The notes beneath the pieces were generated by a model. That model was not told the origin of the DNA, searched no databases, and saw only the letters and a program-made list of their open reading frames with translations. A stretch of DNA of 64,000 nt, from NCBI RefSeq assembly GCF_014306135.1, contig NZ_JACRWD010000001.1, forward strand, positions 186,001 to 250,000, in the 5' to 3' direction. Of the stretch, positions 1 through 8,081 are shown piece by piece (position 1 is the first letter of the stretch; every line of letters starts with the position of its first letter). The position numbers and the translations under genes are program-made. This DNA is from Paraclostridium hominis (GTDB lineage: Bacteria > Bacillota > Clostridia > Peptostreptococcales > Peptostreptococcaceae).

Positions 1-2
1 TA

Positions 3-287
3 AATATTTTTGCATCTTCTATGTTTACAGCATTTTCAAACGGGAGAGTATCAGCAACTATATCGTTTTTAAGAACATTTGTATTTTTAATAGCAGGAAT
101 AATTATACTTCCTAAGTTTCTAGGAGTTAATGGGGTATGGTTAGCAGTGCCATTGGCGGAGATGTTATCAATGATAATATCTCTAGTGTATATAAATAAA
201 TATAAGAGTGTATATGGATATGGAAAAGATATTGATACTCAAAACAAAGATAAGAAGCAATCATATAAAGATATAAAGGAGCTTTAG
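3..287 (+). CDS. MATE family efflux transporter, C-terminal part
   Basis: Only the last 94 residues or so are present; the reading frame is open at the left edge, so the gene starts outside the window. Two hydrophobic helices flank the stretch FLGVNGVWLAVPLAE, which is characteristic of the last helices of MATE (multi-antimicrobial extrusion) pumps that expel cationic drugs in exchange for sodium ions or protons. A short hydrophilic lysine-rich tail follows. The stop codon lies one base before the ATG of the next gene, and that gene's ribosome site lies inside this one, so the two are translated from one message. The family call is good; the substrate cannot be told. Confidence 0.8.
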   Translation, partial: NIFASSMFTAFSNGRVSATISFLRTFVFLIAGIIILPKFLGVNGVWLAVPLAEMLSMIISLVYINKYKSVYGYGKDIDTQNKDKKQSYKDIKEL

Positions 288-288
288 T

Positions 289-927
289 ATGAAAAAAAAG
301 ATAGAAAAACCTAAGATAAGTAAATGCTTAGAAGAGGTTTACGATGTAATTAATGAAATTTATGATGAAGAATATTTAGAAGATAAAATAATAGAAAACA
401 TTACTATATCGGATATATACGAGGTAAGAGTTAGATTTAATTCTTGTATATTTAAAAATGTAGTATTTGAAAACTGCGATTTAAGAAAAATTGATATTAC
501 TGATGTTATATTTGAAAACTGTAATATGTCTAATATAAATTTTAGTGACAGTGGAATATATAGAGCAGAGTTTATAAATTGCAAACTAACAGGAACAATA
601 TTTGAAGATTCTATATTTAAAGATGTAGTTTTTAAAGATAGTATAGGAAGATATTCAAACTTTTCATTTTCAAAGTTTAAAGGAGTAAGATTTAAAAATT
701 CAGATTTTCAAAGTGGAGTTTTTCAAGAAGTACATAATCATAATCTAGAAGTAGAAAATACAGATTTAAGTAAATCTATATTTAATGGAATTTCATTAAA
801 AGGTGTAGACTTTACAACTTGTAATATAGATGGGTGTGAATTTAGAGTAAAAGATTTATCTGGAGGTATTTTCTCAGTTGTCCAAAGTTTAGAATTAGCT
901 AAACTTATGGGAATAATAATAAAATAA
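289..927 (+). CDS. Pentapeptide-repeat protein
   Basis: A 212-residue soluble protein. From about residue 45 to 200 it has the five-residue periodicity of pentapeptide repeats, with F or L at the centre of each unit and N, D or S nearby (FENCDL, FENCNM, INFSDS, FINCKL, FEDSIF, FKNSDF). Such repeats fold into a right-handed quadrilateral beta-helix. Members of similar length include the Qnr proteins, which mimic DNA and shield gyrase from quinolones, but no Qnr-specific loop can be identified by eye. AAAGGAG sits inside the end of the MATE gene, one base upstream of this ATG region, so the pair is an operon. A role in drug protection is an inference from that pairing only. Confidence 0.8.
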   Translation: MKKKIEKPKISKCLEEVYDVINEIYDEEYLEDKIIENITISDIYEVRVRFNSCIFKNVVFENCDLRKIDITDVIFENCNMSNINFSDSGIYRAEFINCKLTGTIFEDSIFKDVVFKDSIGRYSNFSFSKFKGVRFKNSDFQSGVFQEVHNHNLEVENTDLSKSIFNGISLKGVDFTTCNIDGCEFRVKDLSGGIFSVVQSLELAKLMGIIIK

Positions 928-933
928 ATACTT

Positions 934-980
934 AAAAGGTCATTTATAAATTAAATATTTTTATAAATGGCCTTTTGTTT
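934..980 (+). terminator. Rho-independent terminator of the MATE-pentapeptide operon
   Basis: The arms AAAGGTCATTTATAAA and TTTATAAATGGCCTTT pair over about 16 bp and are followed by a T-rich tract. Confidence 0.85.
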
Positions 981-1061
981 ATCGTTAAATTTGTGCTAAT
1001 GCATAAAATCAAAATAAGTACTAACAATATATAAATAATAATTCAAGGAAGGATGAATATT

Positions 1062-1748
1062 ATGAGTCAAGAGCATATAATACTTTATTGGATTTATGTA
1101 ATTGTTATGCTTACAGGAGCATTAGTAATAGCTATAATGAGTAGAAATTCTAAAGGAGTTCCTAAAATTAATTACTTTATATCACTTTTTATACCAATGT
1201 GGTCAGCTATTTTATATATACCTATAGCTACTTTAATAGGAACTAATAATATAAATGCCAAAACTATATTTTATGCTAAATATTTAGATTGTATAGTTAC
1301 AATACCTCTTTTGCTGATATTACTTTGTCTTACAGGCATGTATAATATGAAAAAAAATAATACTATTTTATTTGGAGTAGCTTTTAGTAGCATTATAATG
1401 ATACTGTTTATATTTATAGGAAGCTTACAGATAGGAATTAATAGATATATCTGTTTTTTCATAGAAGCGTTAATCTCTTTTATTGTTTTATGGGTAATAT
1501 GGGGGCCTATTGAAAATATCGCTAGTACTCAAGGATATAAAGTTTATAGGTTATATAAAAATATGGCATTATATTTTACAATTTTTTTTGGAAGCTATTT
1601 TATATCATGGATTATGAGTTCATCAGTATATGATTTAGTAAGCAAAAAGTTTTACATATATATATTTATAACAATTTCCGTATTATTCAAACTAGGTTTT
1701 GGGTTAGTGAATATAATAGGTCTTAGAAAATTAGAAGAAAATGAATAA
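1062..1748 (+). CDS. Microbial (type 1) rhodopsin-like seven-helix membrane protein
   Basis: The start at 1062 is chosen because AAGGAAGG (1045-1052) lies 9 bases upstream; an ATG at 1053 touches that site. Residue numbers here count from 1053. Seven hydrophobic helices are visible. Read against Halobacterium bacteriorhodopsin from memory, helix B (YFISLFIPMWSAILY) matches YAITTLVPAIAFTMY. Helix C (AKYLDCIVTIPLLL) matches ARYADWLFTTPLLL, giving Asp79 for Asp85, Thr83 for Thr89, Pro85 for Pro91 and Leu90 for the proton donor Asp96. Helix F SYFISW matches AYPVVW, and helix G VLFKLGFGLV matches VSAKVGFGLI, so Lys213 stands at the retinal Schiff-base lysine. Asp212 is Ser209, Arg82 is Lys76, Trp86 is Cys80 and Trp182 is Phe179. 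The fold is well supported. Retinal binding is unproven, and loss of the donor makes proton pumping unlikely. Confidence 0.75.
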   Translation: MSQEHIILYWIYVIVMLTGALVIAIMSRNSKGVPKINYFISLFIPMWSAILYIPIATLIGTNNINAKTIFYAKYLDCIVTIPLLLILLCLTGMYNMKKNNTILFGVAFSSIIMILFIFIGSLQIGINRYICFFIEALISFIVLWVIWGPIENIASTQGYKVYRLYKNMALYFTIFFGSYFISWIMSSSVYDLVSKKFYIYIFITISVLFKLGFGLVNIIGLRKLEENE

Positions 1749-1975
1749 AATTAATATATTGCTAGATATAAATAAAACTATATTTAAAATTATGATTTAA
1801 TATGTTATTTTAATTTGTCATAAAATAAAAATTTTATAAAAAATATTTATTTTATTATAGATTTTATAAAAAAGCTGTAGTACTATGTATACATAAGCAA
1901 CAAGATTAGACAAAAAATAAATAAAAGACAATAGGAATTGACATAAATTTTAAAAATATAAACGTAAGAATCATT

Positions 1976-2092
1976 TATAATTATTGATTCCTTATAACCT
2001 TTAGATAAAATACTATCCCCCCATAAAATAGTATTTTAAACCTAATACCCACCCAATTTGAAAAGACTGTATCGGAAGCAGTCTTTTTTTTA
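1976..2092 (+). ncRNA. Candidate small RNA with C-rich hairpin loop and own terminator
   Basis: The 404-base gap between the rhodopsin-like gene and the next gene has no convincing ORF. It holds a TATAAT at 1976-1981. A perfect 10-bp hairpin follows (AAAATACTAT 2007-2016, ATAGTATTTT 2028-2037) with the loop CCCCCCATAAA, and then an intrinsic terminator at 2062-2092. The predicted transcript would be about 100 nt. No good -35 is seen 17 bases upstream, and a TTGACA at 1938 is too far away. It could instead be the leader of the gene at 2153 or just the end of the upstream message. Confidence 0.4.
2062..2092 (+). terminator. Rho-independent terminator
   Basis: AAAGACTG and CAGTCTTT form the stem, with a run of eight T after it. 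It ends the candidate small RNA or the rhodopsin-like gene's message. Confidence 0.85.
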
Positions 2093-2152
2093 TATATTTT
2101 GATACTATAATAAATTAGGTAATAATTAGATATATTTATTAAGGAGAATATT

Positions 2153-2590
2153 ATGAAAATATTAATAGATGCAGATGGATGTCCAGTAGTAGATATAACA
2201 ATAAAAGTAGCGAGAAAGTTTAATATAGAAACAATAATAATGTGTGATACATCACATATATTTAACAAACCAGGAATTGAAACCATAATACTTTCAAAGG
2301 GAGCAGACTCAGTAGACTTTGCGCTTGTAAATAAAGTTAATAAAGGAGATATCGTAGTAACACAAGATTATGGACTAGCAGCAATGGTATTATCTAAAGA
2401 AGGTTATCCTATAAATCAAAATGGGAAAATATACACTAATGAAAATATAGATGAGTTGTTATTTTCGAGGCATTTATCAAAAAAAGCAAGAAGTTCAGGT
2501 AAGAGAATGAAAGGCCCTAAAAAAAGACAAAGAGAAGACGATATAAAATTTGAGGAAAGTTTAAATAATCTAATATATAAATACCAATAG
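2153..2590 (+). CDS. UPF0178 / DUF188 family protein (YaiI/YqxD-like)
   Basis: A 145-residue soluble protein opening with MKILIDADGCPVV, the hallmark of the UPF0178 family (YaiI in E. coli, YqxD in Bacillus). Conserved stretches ADSVDFALVNKVNKGDIVVTQDYGLAAMVL and a basic tail with GKRMKGPKKR follow the usual family layout and length. The acidic residues in the N-terminal and DYGLA segments resemble a PIN-like nuclease fold, but no biochemical role is established. It has its own AAGGAG site seven bases before the ATG and stands alone between the upstream terminator and the convergent topB gene. Confidence 0.85.
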   Translation: MKILIDADGCPVVDITIKVARKFNIETIIMCDTSHIFNKPGIETIILSKGADSVDFALVNKVNKGDIVVTQDYGLAAMVLSKEGYPINQNGKIYTNENIDELLFSRHLSKKARSSGKRMKGPKKRQREDDIKFEESLNNLIYKYQ

Positions 2591-2637
2591 ATTTATAATA
2601 GGATTTAATAAGAACTTCATTTTATTCTTTAACGAAT

Positions 2638-2668
2638 TAAAAAGAGGAGTAGAACTACTCCTCTTTTT
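2638..2668. terminator. Bidirectional terminator between UPF0178 gene and topB
   Basis: AAAAAGAGGAGTAG pairs with CTACTCCTCTTTTT. The right arm overlaps the topB stop codon, and A/T tracts lie on both sides, so it can end transcripts from either direction. Confidence 0.85.
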
Positions 2669-4805
2669 CAAATTCCATATCCCAAGCAAAATAACCATTA
2701 TCTTTCTTTGTGTATTTTAATATCGCATCAAATTTAGAGCCATTTTTACTTGTTAATCCTTTGACTTTAGCAAATCCATTTTTAAGAATGCTTTTTACCA
2801 TAGTTTTAGTAGGCTTTTTCTTTAAAGCTAAAAGAAATCTATCACTATTCCAAATACCAAATTTACAATTTTTATAATTAGTACAAATATATCCCTTAGA
2901 ACATTCAACAACATCATTTTGACAAACTGGACACTTACCTAAACTTTCTTGCTTTGATCCGTCATTAGAGAAAGTCCCTTTAGAATATCTCTTAGTTTTA
3001 GGATTATAACTATAAACTTCTGTACTAATATTTTTATTTGAATCTCTTTTAATAGTTTCAACTCCATTAACAATAAAATTCATTATATTAGTCAGATATT
3101 CACTTCTAGTAAATTCGCCTCTTTGAATATCACTTAAACTTTTTTCAAGTTTACCAGTATAATCAACATCAAGTAAATCTTTTAATGGAAATATCTCGAC
3201 TAAGTTTTTACCTAAATCAGTTATATAATATGATTTACCTTTTTTATTAACATATCCAACCTCTGCAATTTTCTTTAAGACATCAGCACGAGTTGCAGAA
3301 GTCCCTATAGAATATCCAGATAAAACAGTAGTATCTTCATCAGAAACATTTTTGCCACAATTTTTCATAGCTTTAAGTAAAGTATCTTCTGTATATGATT
3401 TAGGTGGAGTAGTTTGTTTAGTTAGTATATCCATATTAATAACATCGACAACCTCATCTTTATTAACCAAAGGAAGTAAATCATTTTTTTCTTCTTTATT
3501 ATATACTTCTAAATATCCCTTAACTTTAAGCACTTTTCCTTTAGTTAAAAACTTATTATCATCAACAAATGTATGGATTTCAGTATTTTCATATTCAGCA
3601 GGTGGCATAAAGTTTGCTATAAATCTATCTTTTATGGCATTATAAACAATTTCTTCATCAGGAGTTAACTTATTAGGTATTATATAAGTTGGAATTATAG
3701 CACTATGGCTATCTACTTTTGAAGAATCAAAAACTCTTTTTGTTTTAGCAAATTTTATTTTATTCTCATAAGGAAGTCCAACCTTAAGTTTTTCTAAAGT
3801 TTGAGATGCCTTACCAGCTAAACTTTCTTCCAGATATATAGAATCAGTTCTTGGGTATGTTATATATCCACCTTTACCTTTACCTTCGTATAAAGATTGA
3901 CAAACTTTTAAAACTTTATCAGAAGTAAAGTTAGAATGTTTAGACGTTATATATCCTTGAAGAGAAGTTAAACTAAATAGCTTAGGTGCATATTCCTTAG
4001 ATTTTGTAACCTTTTTATCTTTAACAACACCAGTACTTGAAGATATGCTATCTATTATTTTATTAGCGTCATCTATACTATCAAATTTTGATTCTTTTCC
4101 TTTTATATATTTACCTTTATATTTACCATTTGTACATTTGAAATTTCCTTCTATTTCATAATATGTTTTTGGAACAAAGTTTGCTATCTCCATATCTCTA
4201 TCATAAACTAACTTTACAGTAGGAAGTATTACCCTTCCTATGTTTAAAAGTTTTCCATTACCATATTTTAATGTAGTCATAGATGTAAAGTTAATTCCTA
4301 TTAGCCAATCTGTTATAAGTCTAGTATATCCTGCAGCTTGTAAATTTCTCATTTGTTCATCAGTTTTTAAGTTATTTAAACCTCTTTTTATATCTTCTGG
4401 AGTCCATTCATTGACTAAAATTCTTTTTATTGGTTTTTTATTTTTAGCTGTTAGAAAAATTAAAAAAGCTATCAGTTCACCTTCACGGTCGTTATCTGTA
4501 GCGTTTATTATTTCATCAACATCATTTCTATGAATAAGTGATTTTACTATATTAAATTGCTTGCTCTTAGAACCATCAACTTTAAATCTAAATTTATCAG
4601 GTATAAATGGAAAGTTTTCGCTTTTCCAAGAACCTGCATAAGCTTTATCATAATCTTTAACATCATATAAAGAAACTAAATGCCCAACAGCATAAGTTAC
4701 TATATAATTATTTCCTTCAAAATATCCATCATGTTTAGTTTTAGCACCTAAAAAAGATGCTATCGTTTTTGCAACAGAGGGTTTTTCTGCTAATATAAGT
4801 TTCAT
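2655..4805 (-). CDS. topB: DNA topoisomerase III
   Basis: A 716-residue type IA topoisomerase. The N-terminus MKLILAEKPSVAKTIA is the Toprim metal-binding start (Glu7), and NATDNDREGELIAFLI carries the acidic DxD triad. GYITYPRTDSIYLEE holds the catalytic tyrosine that makes the 5'-phosphotyrosyl link. The body from about residue 150 to 590 is the toroidal domain. The C-terminus has a single zinc-ribbon-like set of cysteines (CPVC, C..GYIC, NYKNCKFGIW) and ends acidic. The enzyme decatenates and removes negative supercoils through single-strand passage. Start at ATG 4805 with AAGGAGGT upstream. Topoisomerase III genes are chromosomal or on integrative elements; nothing else mobile is seen here, so I read this as chromosomal. 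Confidence 0.95.
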   Translation of the reverse strand: MKLILAEKPSVAKTIASFLGAKTKHDGYFEGNNYIVTYAVGHLVSLYDVKDYDKAYAGSWKSENFPFIPDKFRFKVDGSKSKQFNIVKSLIHRNDVDEIINATDNDREGELIAFLIFLTAKNKKPIKRILVNEWTPEDIKRGLNNLKTDEQMRNLQAAGYTRLITDWLIGINFTSMTTLKYGNGKLLNIGRVILPTVKLVYDRDMEIANFVPKTYYEIEGNFKCTNGKYKGKYIKGKESKFDSIDDANKIIDSISSSTGVVKDKKVTKSKEYAPKLFSLTSLQGYITSKHSNFTSDKVLKVCQSLYEGKGKGGYITYPRTDSIYLEESLAGKASQTLEKLKVGLPYENKIKFAKTKRVFDSSKVDSHSAIIPTYIIPNKLTPDEEIVYNAIKDRFIANFMPPAEYENTEIHTFVDDNKFLTKGKVLKVKGYLEVYNKEEKNDLLPLVNKDEVVDVINMDILTKQTTPPKSYTEDTLLKAMKNCGKNVSDEDTTVLSGYSIGTSATRADVLKKIAEVGYVNKKGKSYYITDLGKNLVEIFPLKDLLDVDYTGKLEKSLSDIQRGEFTRSEYLTNIMNFIVNGVETIKRDSNKNISTEVYSYNPKTKRYSKGTFSNDGSKQESLGKCPVCQNDVVECSKGYICTNYKNCKFGIWNSDRFLLALKKKPTKTMVKSILKNGFAKVKGLTSKNGSKFDAILKYTKKDNGYFAWDMEFEKEE

Positions 4806-5053
4806 ACTTAACCTCCTTAATAAAACCTAATAAATATATTAGCATATAAAAATAAGATACATCAACAAAACCACATAAATTCTTAAGTATATAAATAAAA
4901 CTACATTTACTTGGATGAAGATGTAATAAATGGCAAACTATTTATAATTATAGACAATTACTTACAATTTTGTAATAATGTTTATAGTATAAAATAATTT
5001 ATATTACAAACATATTGGATCCGATTTATAGGGAGAGGAGTTAAGCAGTACAT
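4806..5053. other. Divergent intergenic region topB / wall hydrolase
   Basis: AT-rich spacer between divergent genes. TAGTATAAAAT near 4985-4995 could be a -10 for the wall hydrolase gene. GGAGAGGAG at 5031-5039 is the only ribosome site, and it lies an unusually long 14 bases before the ATG at 5054. No operator can be named. Confidence 0.3.
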
Positions 5054-6448
5054 ATGAATTTTAAAAGAAAAAGTATGGTAGCTGGATTAATTTCAGCAGC
5101 AATCATAATACCAACCTCAACTGGAGTGTCATTTGCAAATGGAGTTAATGATGCAAACACACAAACAAAAACTATTGATTACAGAACTATAACTGGAAAT
5201 TCAGTAAATTTTAGAAAAGGACCAGGAACTAACTATTCATCTTTAGATAAATTAAATAAAGGATATAAAGTAGAATACTTAGAGACTGTAGGGTCATGGA
5301 TTAAGATAAAATATAATGGGTTAGAAGGATTTGTACATGGAGATTATGTGTCTGGTTCTTCAAATAATAATACTTCAGAAGGTGACAATACAATAAAGAC
5401 TACAAAAGAAGTAACTGGAAGTAGTGTAAACTTTAGAAAAGGACCAGGGACTAATAACTCAGTTATAAAAGCTTTAAGTAAAGGAACAAAAGTAGGATTT
5501 ATATCAGAAAGTAATGGATGGGCTAAAGTAAATTATAATGGAACAATAGGGTATATATCATCTAAATATTTAGGATCTGTAAATTCAGAGAATAATAATG
5601 TAGAAACTGATAATACGGTAAAAGCTGATAAAGAAGTAACTGGAAGTAGTGTAAACTTTAGAAAAGGACCAGGAACTAATTACTCAATTATAAAAACTTT
5701 AAGTAAAGGAACAAAAGTAGGATTTATATCAGAAAGTAATGGATGGGCTAAGATAAATTATAATGGAAGTATAGGATATATATCATCTAAGTATTTAGGG
5801 GCTATAAACTCAAATAATAATAATACTAATGAAGAAGCTGATAACACAGTAAAATACAATAAATCTGTAACAGGAAGCAGAGTAAATCTTAGAAAAGGGC
5901 CAGGAACGAATTATCCAGTTGTTACATCTTTAAGTAGAGGAACAAGTGTAGGAGTTATATCAGAAAGTAACGGATGGTCAAAAATAAATTACAATGGAAG
6001 CATAGGATACATGTCATCTAGTTATTTAGGAACTATAAACTCAAGTAGTAATGAAGGGGAATCTACAAATTCATCATCACAAGCGGATAGAGTTATAAAT
6101 TTAGCAAAACAGCAATTAGGTAAATCATATGTTTGGGGAGCGGAAGGACCTAATACTTTTGATTGTTCAGGATTTACACAATATGTATTTAAAAATGCTG
6201 TTTCAATAAATTTACCTAGAGTATCTAGAGAACAAAGTAAATTTGGGCAATATGTAAATAAAAATAATCTTCAAAAAGGTGATTTAATATTCTTTGATAC
6301 TGACAAAGATGGTTCAGTGAATCATGTGGGTATATACATAGGAAATAATGAGTTTATACATGCATCATCTGGAGGTAAAAAAGTTATAATATCTCAATTA
6401 AATGGATATTATTCATCTGTTTATACAAATGCAAGAAGAGTTTTATAG
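5054..6448 (+). CDS. Secreted cell-wall hydrolase: four SH3 domains plus NlpC/P60
   Basis: A 464-residue exported protein. Signal peptide at residues 1-29 (basic NFKRK, hydrophobic core, SFA cleavage site). Four bacterial SH3 modules follow at about 42-101, 118-174, 194-250 and 270-327, each with VNFRKGPGTN or VNLRKGPGTN and ending GYISSKYLG-type; short Asn/Ser/Glu-rich linkers join them. The C-terminal NlpC/P60 domain (345-464) has the catalytic Cys371 in TFDCSGF, His424 in VNHVGIYIG and His436 in FIHASS. Enzymes of this type cleave D-gamma-Glu-diaminopimelate bonds in stem peptides, and the SH3 modules bind the wall. It likely acts in wall turnover, daughter-cell separation or germination. 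Modules 2 and 3 are almost identical even at the DNA level. Confidence 0.93.
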   Translation: MNFKRKSMVAGLISAAIIIPTSTGVSFANGVNDANTQTKTIDYRTITGNSVNFRKGPGTNYSSLDKLNKGYKVEYLETVGSWIKIKYNGLEGFVHGDYVSGSSNNNTSEGDNTIKTTKEVTGSSVNFRKGPGTNNSVIKALSKGTKVGFISESNGWAKVNYNGTIGYISSKYLGSVNSENNNVETDNTVKADKEVTGSSVNFRKGPGTNYSIIKTLSKGTKVGFISESNGWAKINYNGSIGYISSKYLGAINSNNNNTNEEADNTVKYNKSVTGSRVNLRKGPGTNYPVVTSLSRGTSVGVISESNGWSKINYNGSIGYMSSSYLGTINSSSNEGESTNSSSQADRVINLAKQQLGKSYVWGAEGPNTFDCSGFTQYVFKNAVSINLPRVSREQSKFGQYVNKNNLQKGDLIFFDTDKDGSVNHVGIYIGNNEFIHASSGGKKVIISQLNGYYSSVYTNARRVL

Positions 6449-6452
6449 AAAA

Positions 6453-6480
6453 TAAAAAGCGAAAGCTTTTTATTTTTTTA
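6453..6480 (+). terminator. Rho-independent terminator
   Basis: Short stem AAAAAGC / GCTTTTT with a GAAA tetraloop and a T-rich tail right after the wall hydrolase stop. Confidence 0.8.
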
Positions 6481-6563
6481 TTTTATATGTATAAATATCA
6501 TGATAATTTGAAAATACTAATAAAGTCATCATAATCATATTGTAAATTTTAAGGAGAGTAATC

Positions 6564-6971
6564 ATGTGTGTAATAACTGATTTTTACCAATTTAAATATA
6601 GTAGAAATAACTATTATATAGAGTTTTATATGAATAGAGATGCTGTTATAAACATAGAAAATGCTTTAGATGAAAGACTTAGTGAATATACAGTCAATAG
6701 GGACTCTGAGTGTGCATACATGAGGCTAAAAGAACTATTTCAAACATCTAGAGTAAATAGTAACTTACCATATGTAGAAATCAGAATGAATAAATGCTTT
6801 ATAATTTATATATCTAATTTACAATTATACTTTAGAAATAAAGTTCAGTATGAAGTTTTAGATGTGCTTTACAAATATTTACAAACTTACATGGCTTTAG
6901 AATATGACACTTTAAGTATATTTAATATACTAGATGAAGATACAAAAATTAGGGTTTTATCTACGGTATAA
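6564..6971 (+). CDS. Hypothetical protein, 135 aa
   Basis: I do not recognise this protein. It is 135 residues, rich in Tyr and Asn, with no signal peptide or membrane helix. A beta-rich N-terminal part (FYQFKYSRNNYYIEFYM) is followed by predicted helices (VLDVLYKYLQTYMAL, FNILDEDTKIRVLST). It has a good AAGGAG site nine bases before the ATG and is closed by a strong terminator, so it is a free-standing gene. It converges on the cotJ spore-coat operon, but nothing in the sequence links it to sporulation. Confidence 0.6.
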   Translation: MCVITDFYQFKYSRNNYYIEFYMNRDAVINIENALDERLSEYTVNRDSECAYMRLKELFQTSRVNSNLPYVEIRMNKCFIIYISNLQLYFRNKVQYEVLDVLYKYLQTYMALEYDTLSIFNILDEDTKIRVLSTV

Positions 6972-6973
6972 TC

Positions 6974-7024
6974 AAAAAACTTAAGTAGCTTCTATAAAAA
7001 TATAGAAGCTACTTAAGTTTTTTA
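6974..7024. terminator. Bidirectional terminator before cotJC
   Basis: A nearly perfect 22-bp stem (AAAACTTAAGTAGCTTCTATA with its complement) separates the convergent 135-aa gene and cotJC. A and T tracts on the two sides allow it to serve both. Confidence 0.9.
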
Positions 7025-7597
7025 TTAATATATTTGTTTACTTTCTTGGAAGTCATAAACATCCATTAAAGCTTCTCCAAATCTTTGATAGTGAATTATT
7101 TCTCTTTCACCTAAGAATCGAAGTACATTTTTCATATCTACATCATCAGTTAAGTTTACTAATTGATAGTAGGTTGCTAGTGCTTTTTGCTCAGCTGCCA
7201 TATCTTCATGAAGATTAGTAACAGGGTTTCCCATAACAGCTATTGTAGAAGCAGAAAAAGGTACACCGTGAGCATCAGCTGGGAATATTCCAAATCCATT
7301 TTGAGCATAGTTAGAACCTAACCCTGCTTTTCTTAATTCTTCTGGAGTAGCATCTTGAGTAAGTTGATAAACCATAGTAGCAATCATTTCAACATGAGCT
7401 AGCTCTTCTGTTCCTATATCTGTCAAAAGTGCTTTTGATTTCCCTGTAGGCATAGTAAACCTTTGAGATAAATATCTTAGAGCAGCTCCTAGTTCTCCAT
7501 TAGGTCCACCAAATTGTGTAATTAAATATTTAGCCATTTGTAAATCCTTAGACTTAAGATTTACAGGATGTTGTAATGTTTTTTGATATATCCACAT
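7025..7597 (-). CDS. cotJC: Spore coat manganese catalase-like protein CotJC
   Basis: A 190-residue protein of the manganese-catalase family, CotJC type. MWIYQKTLQHPVNLK is the usual start, and ELGAALRYLSQRFTMP and GTEELAHVEMIATMV carry the ferritin-like helix Glu and His residues that bind the dimanganese site. A third helix contains LHEDMAAEQKALATYYQLV and the fourth EREIIHYQRFGEALM. In Bacillus it is built into the inner spore coat with CotJA and CotJB; Clostridioides difficile has homologues with catalase activity. It is the last gene of a cotJA-cotJB-cotJC operon, 17 bases after cotJB. Expression in the mother cell is expected from the family, but no clear sigma-E promoter could be fixed by eye. 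Confidence 0.95.
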   Translation of the reverse strand: MWIYQKTLQHPVNLKSKDLQMAKYLITQFGGPNGELGAALRYLSQRFTMPTGKSKALLTDIGTEELAHVEMIATMVYQLTQDATPEELRKAGLGSNYAQNGFGIFPADAHGVPFSASTIAVMGNPVTNLHEDMAAEQKALATYYQLVNLTDDVDMKNVLRFLGEREIIHYQRFGEALMDVYDFQESKQIY

Positions 7598-7614
7598 AAA
7601 AATTTCCCCCTTAA

Positions 7615-7878
7615 TTACATTTCATAAAATTTATTTTCCCAAGGCCAAGGACTTTCTACCCATTGAAAGGGGCATTGACTAGGAGAATATCCAAAGTTAT
7701 TTAAAGGTCCATATTTCTTTTCATAGCACATTCTAGCTTTAGCAAACTCAGCACAAAGTTTATTATAAGTAGCTATAGCATTTGCATCTTCTGTATGAGT
7801 ATCTAAATATAAGTTCATATCTAAACAAGCAAAACAAAGCTCTTCTATATTAGTTAACATTTCAGCTCTTGTAGCCAT
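7615..7878 (-). CDS. cotJB: Spore coat protein CotJB
   Basis: An 87-residue soluble protein matching CotJB: an N-terminal helix MLTNIEELCFACLDMNLYLDTH, then the conserved segment YGPLNNFGYSP followed by FQWVESPWPWENKFYEM at the end. It is needed with CotJA to place CotJC in the spore coat. Its ATG overlaps the last base of the cotJA stop codon (TAATG), so translation is coupled. Confidence 0.92.
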   Translation of the reverse strand: MATRAEMLTNIEELCFACLDMNLYLDTHTEDANAIATYNKLCAEFAKARMCYEKKYGPLNNFGYSPSQCPFQWVESPWPWENKFYEM

Positions 7879-8081
7879 TATCTTTTACCCCCATTTTTTA
7901 TTTTTTTACCTCTATATAAATTCTTATTATACATAGTAGAATCCCATAAATTTAATTCAGGAAAAATTGTCCCATACTCTAATGCCTTTGGTAAGTTGTA
8001 CATTTTGCTAAATATCTGGTCATTGACGTAAGGTCTAGCTAACTCACACCCGCAATTTTTTTTCACCATTCTATCGTTCAC
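7878..8081 (-). CDS. cotJA: Spore coat associated protein CotJA
   Basis: A 67-residue protein with the CotJA signature LARPYVNDQIF, then KALEYGTIFPELNLWD. A longer frame runs up to 8165 without a ribosome site. I place the start at GTG 8081 because GGAGG lies seven bases before it; an ATG four codons further in is the other option. First gene of the cotJ operon, overlapping cotJB by one base. CGC near the N-terminus and a basic tail (RGKKIKNGGKR) are visible. Role as in Bacillus: assembly of the CotJ coat complex. Confidence 0.85.
   Translation of the reverse strand: MNDRMVKKNCGCELARPYVNDQIFSKMYNLPKALEYGTIFPELNLWDSTMYNKNLYRGKKIKNGGKR

Noticed and set aside
1938..1962. TTGACA with TATAAA as a promoter
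   Set aside because: Only 13 bases separate the elements; no acceptable -10 lies 16-18 bases away.
1981..2286. Minus-strand ORF of 101 codons over the small RNA region
   Set aside because: Overlaps the UPF0178 gene and both hairpins; no ribosome site and composition typical of a shadow frame.
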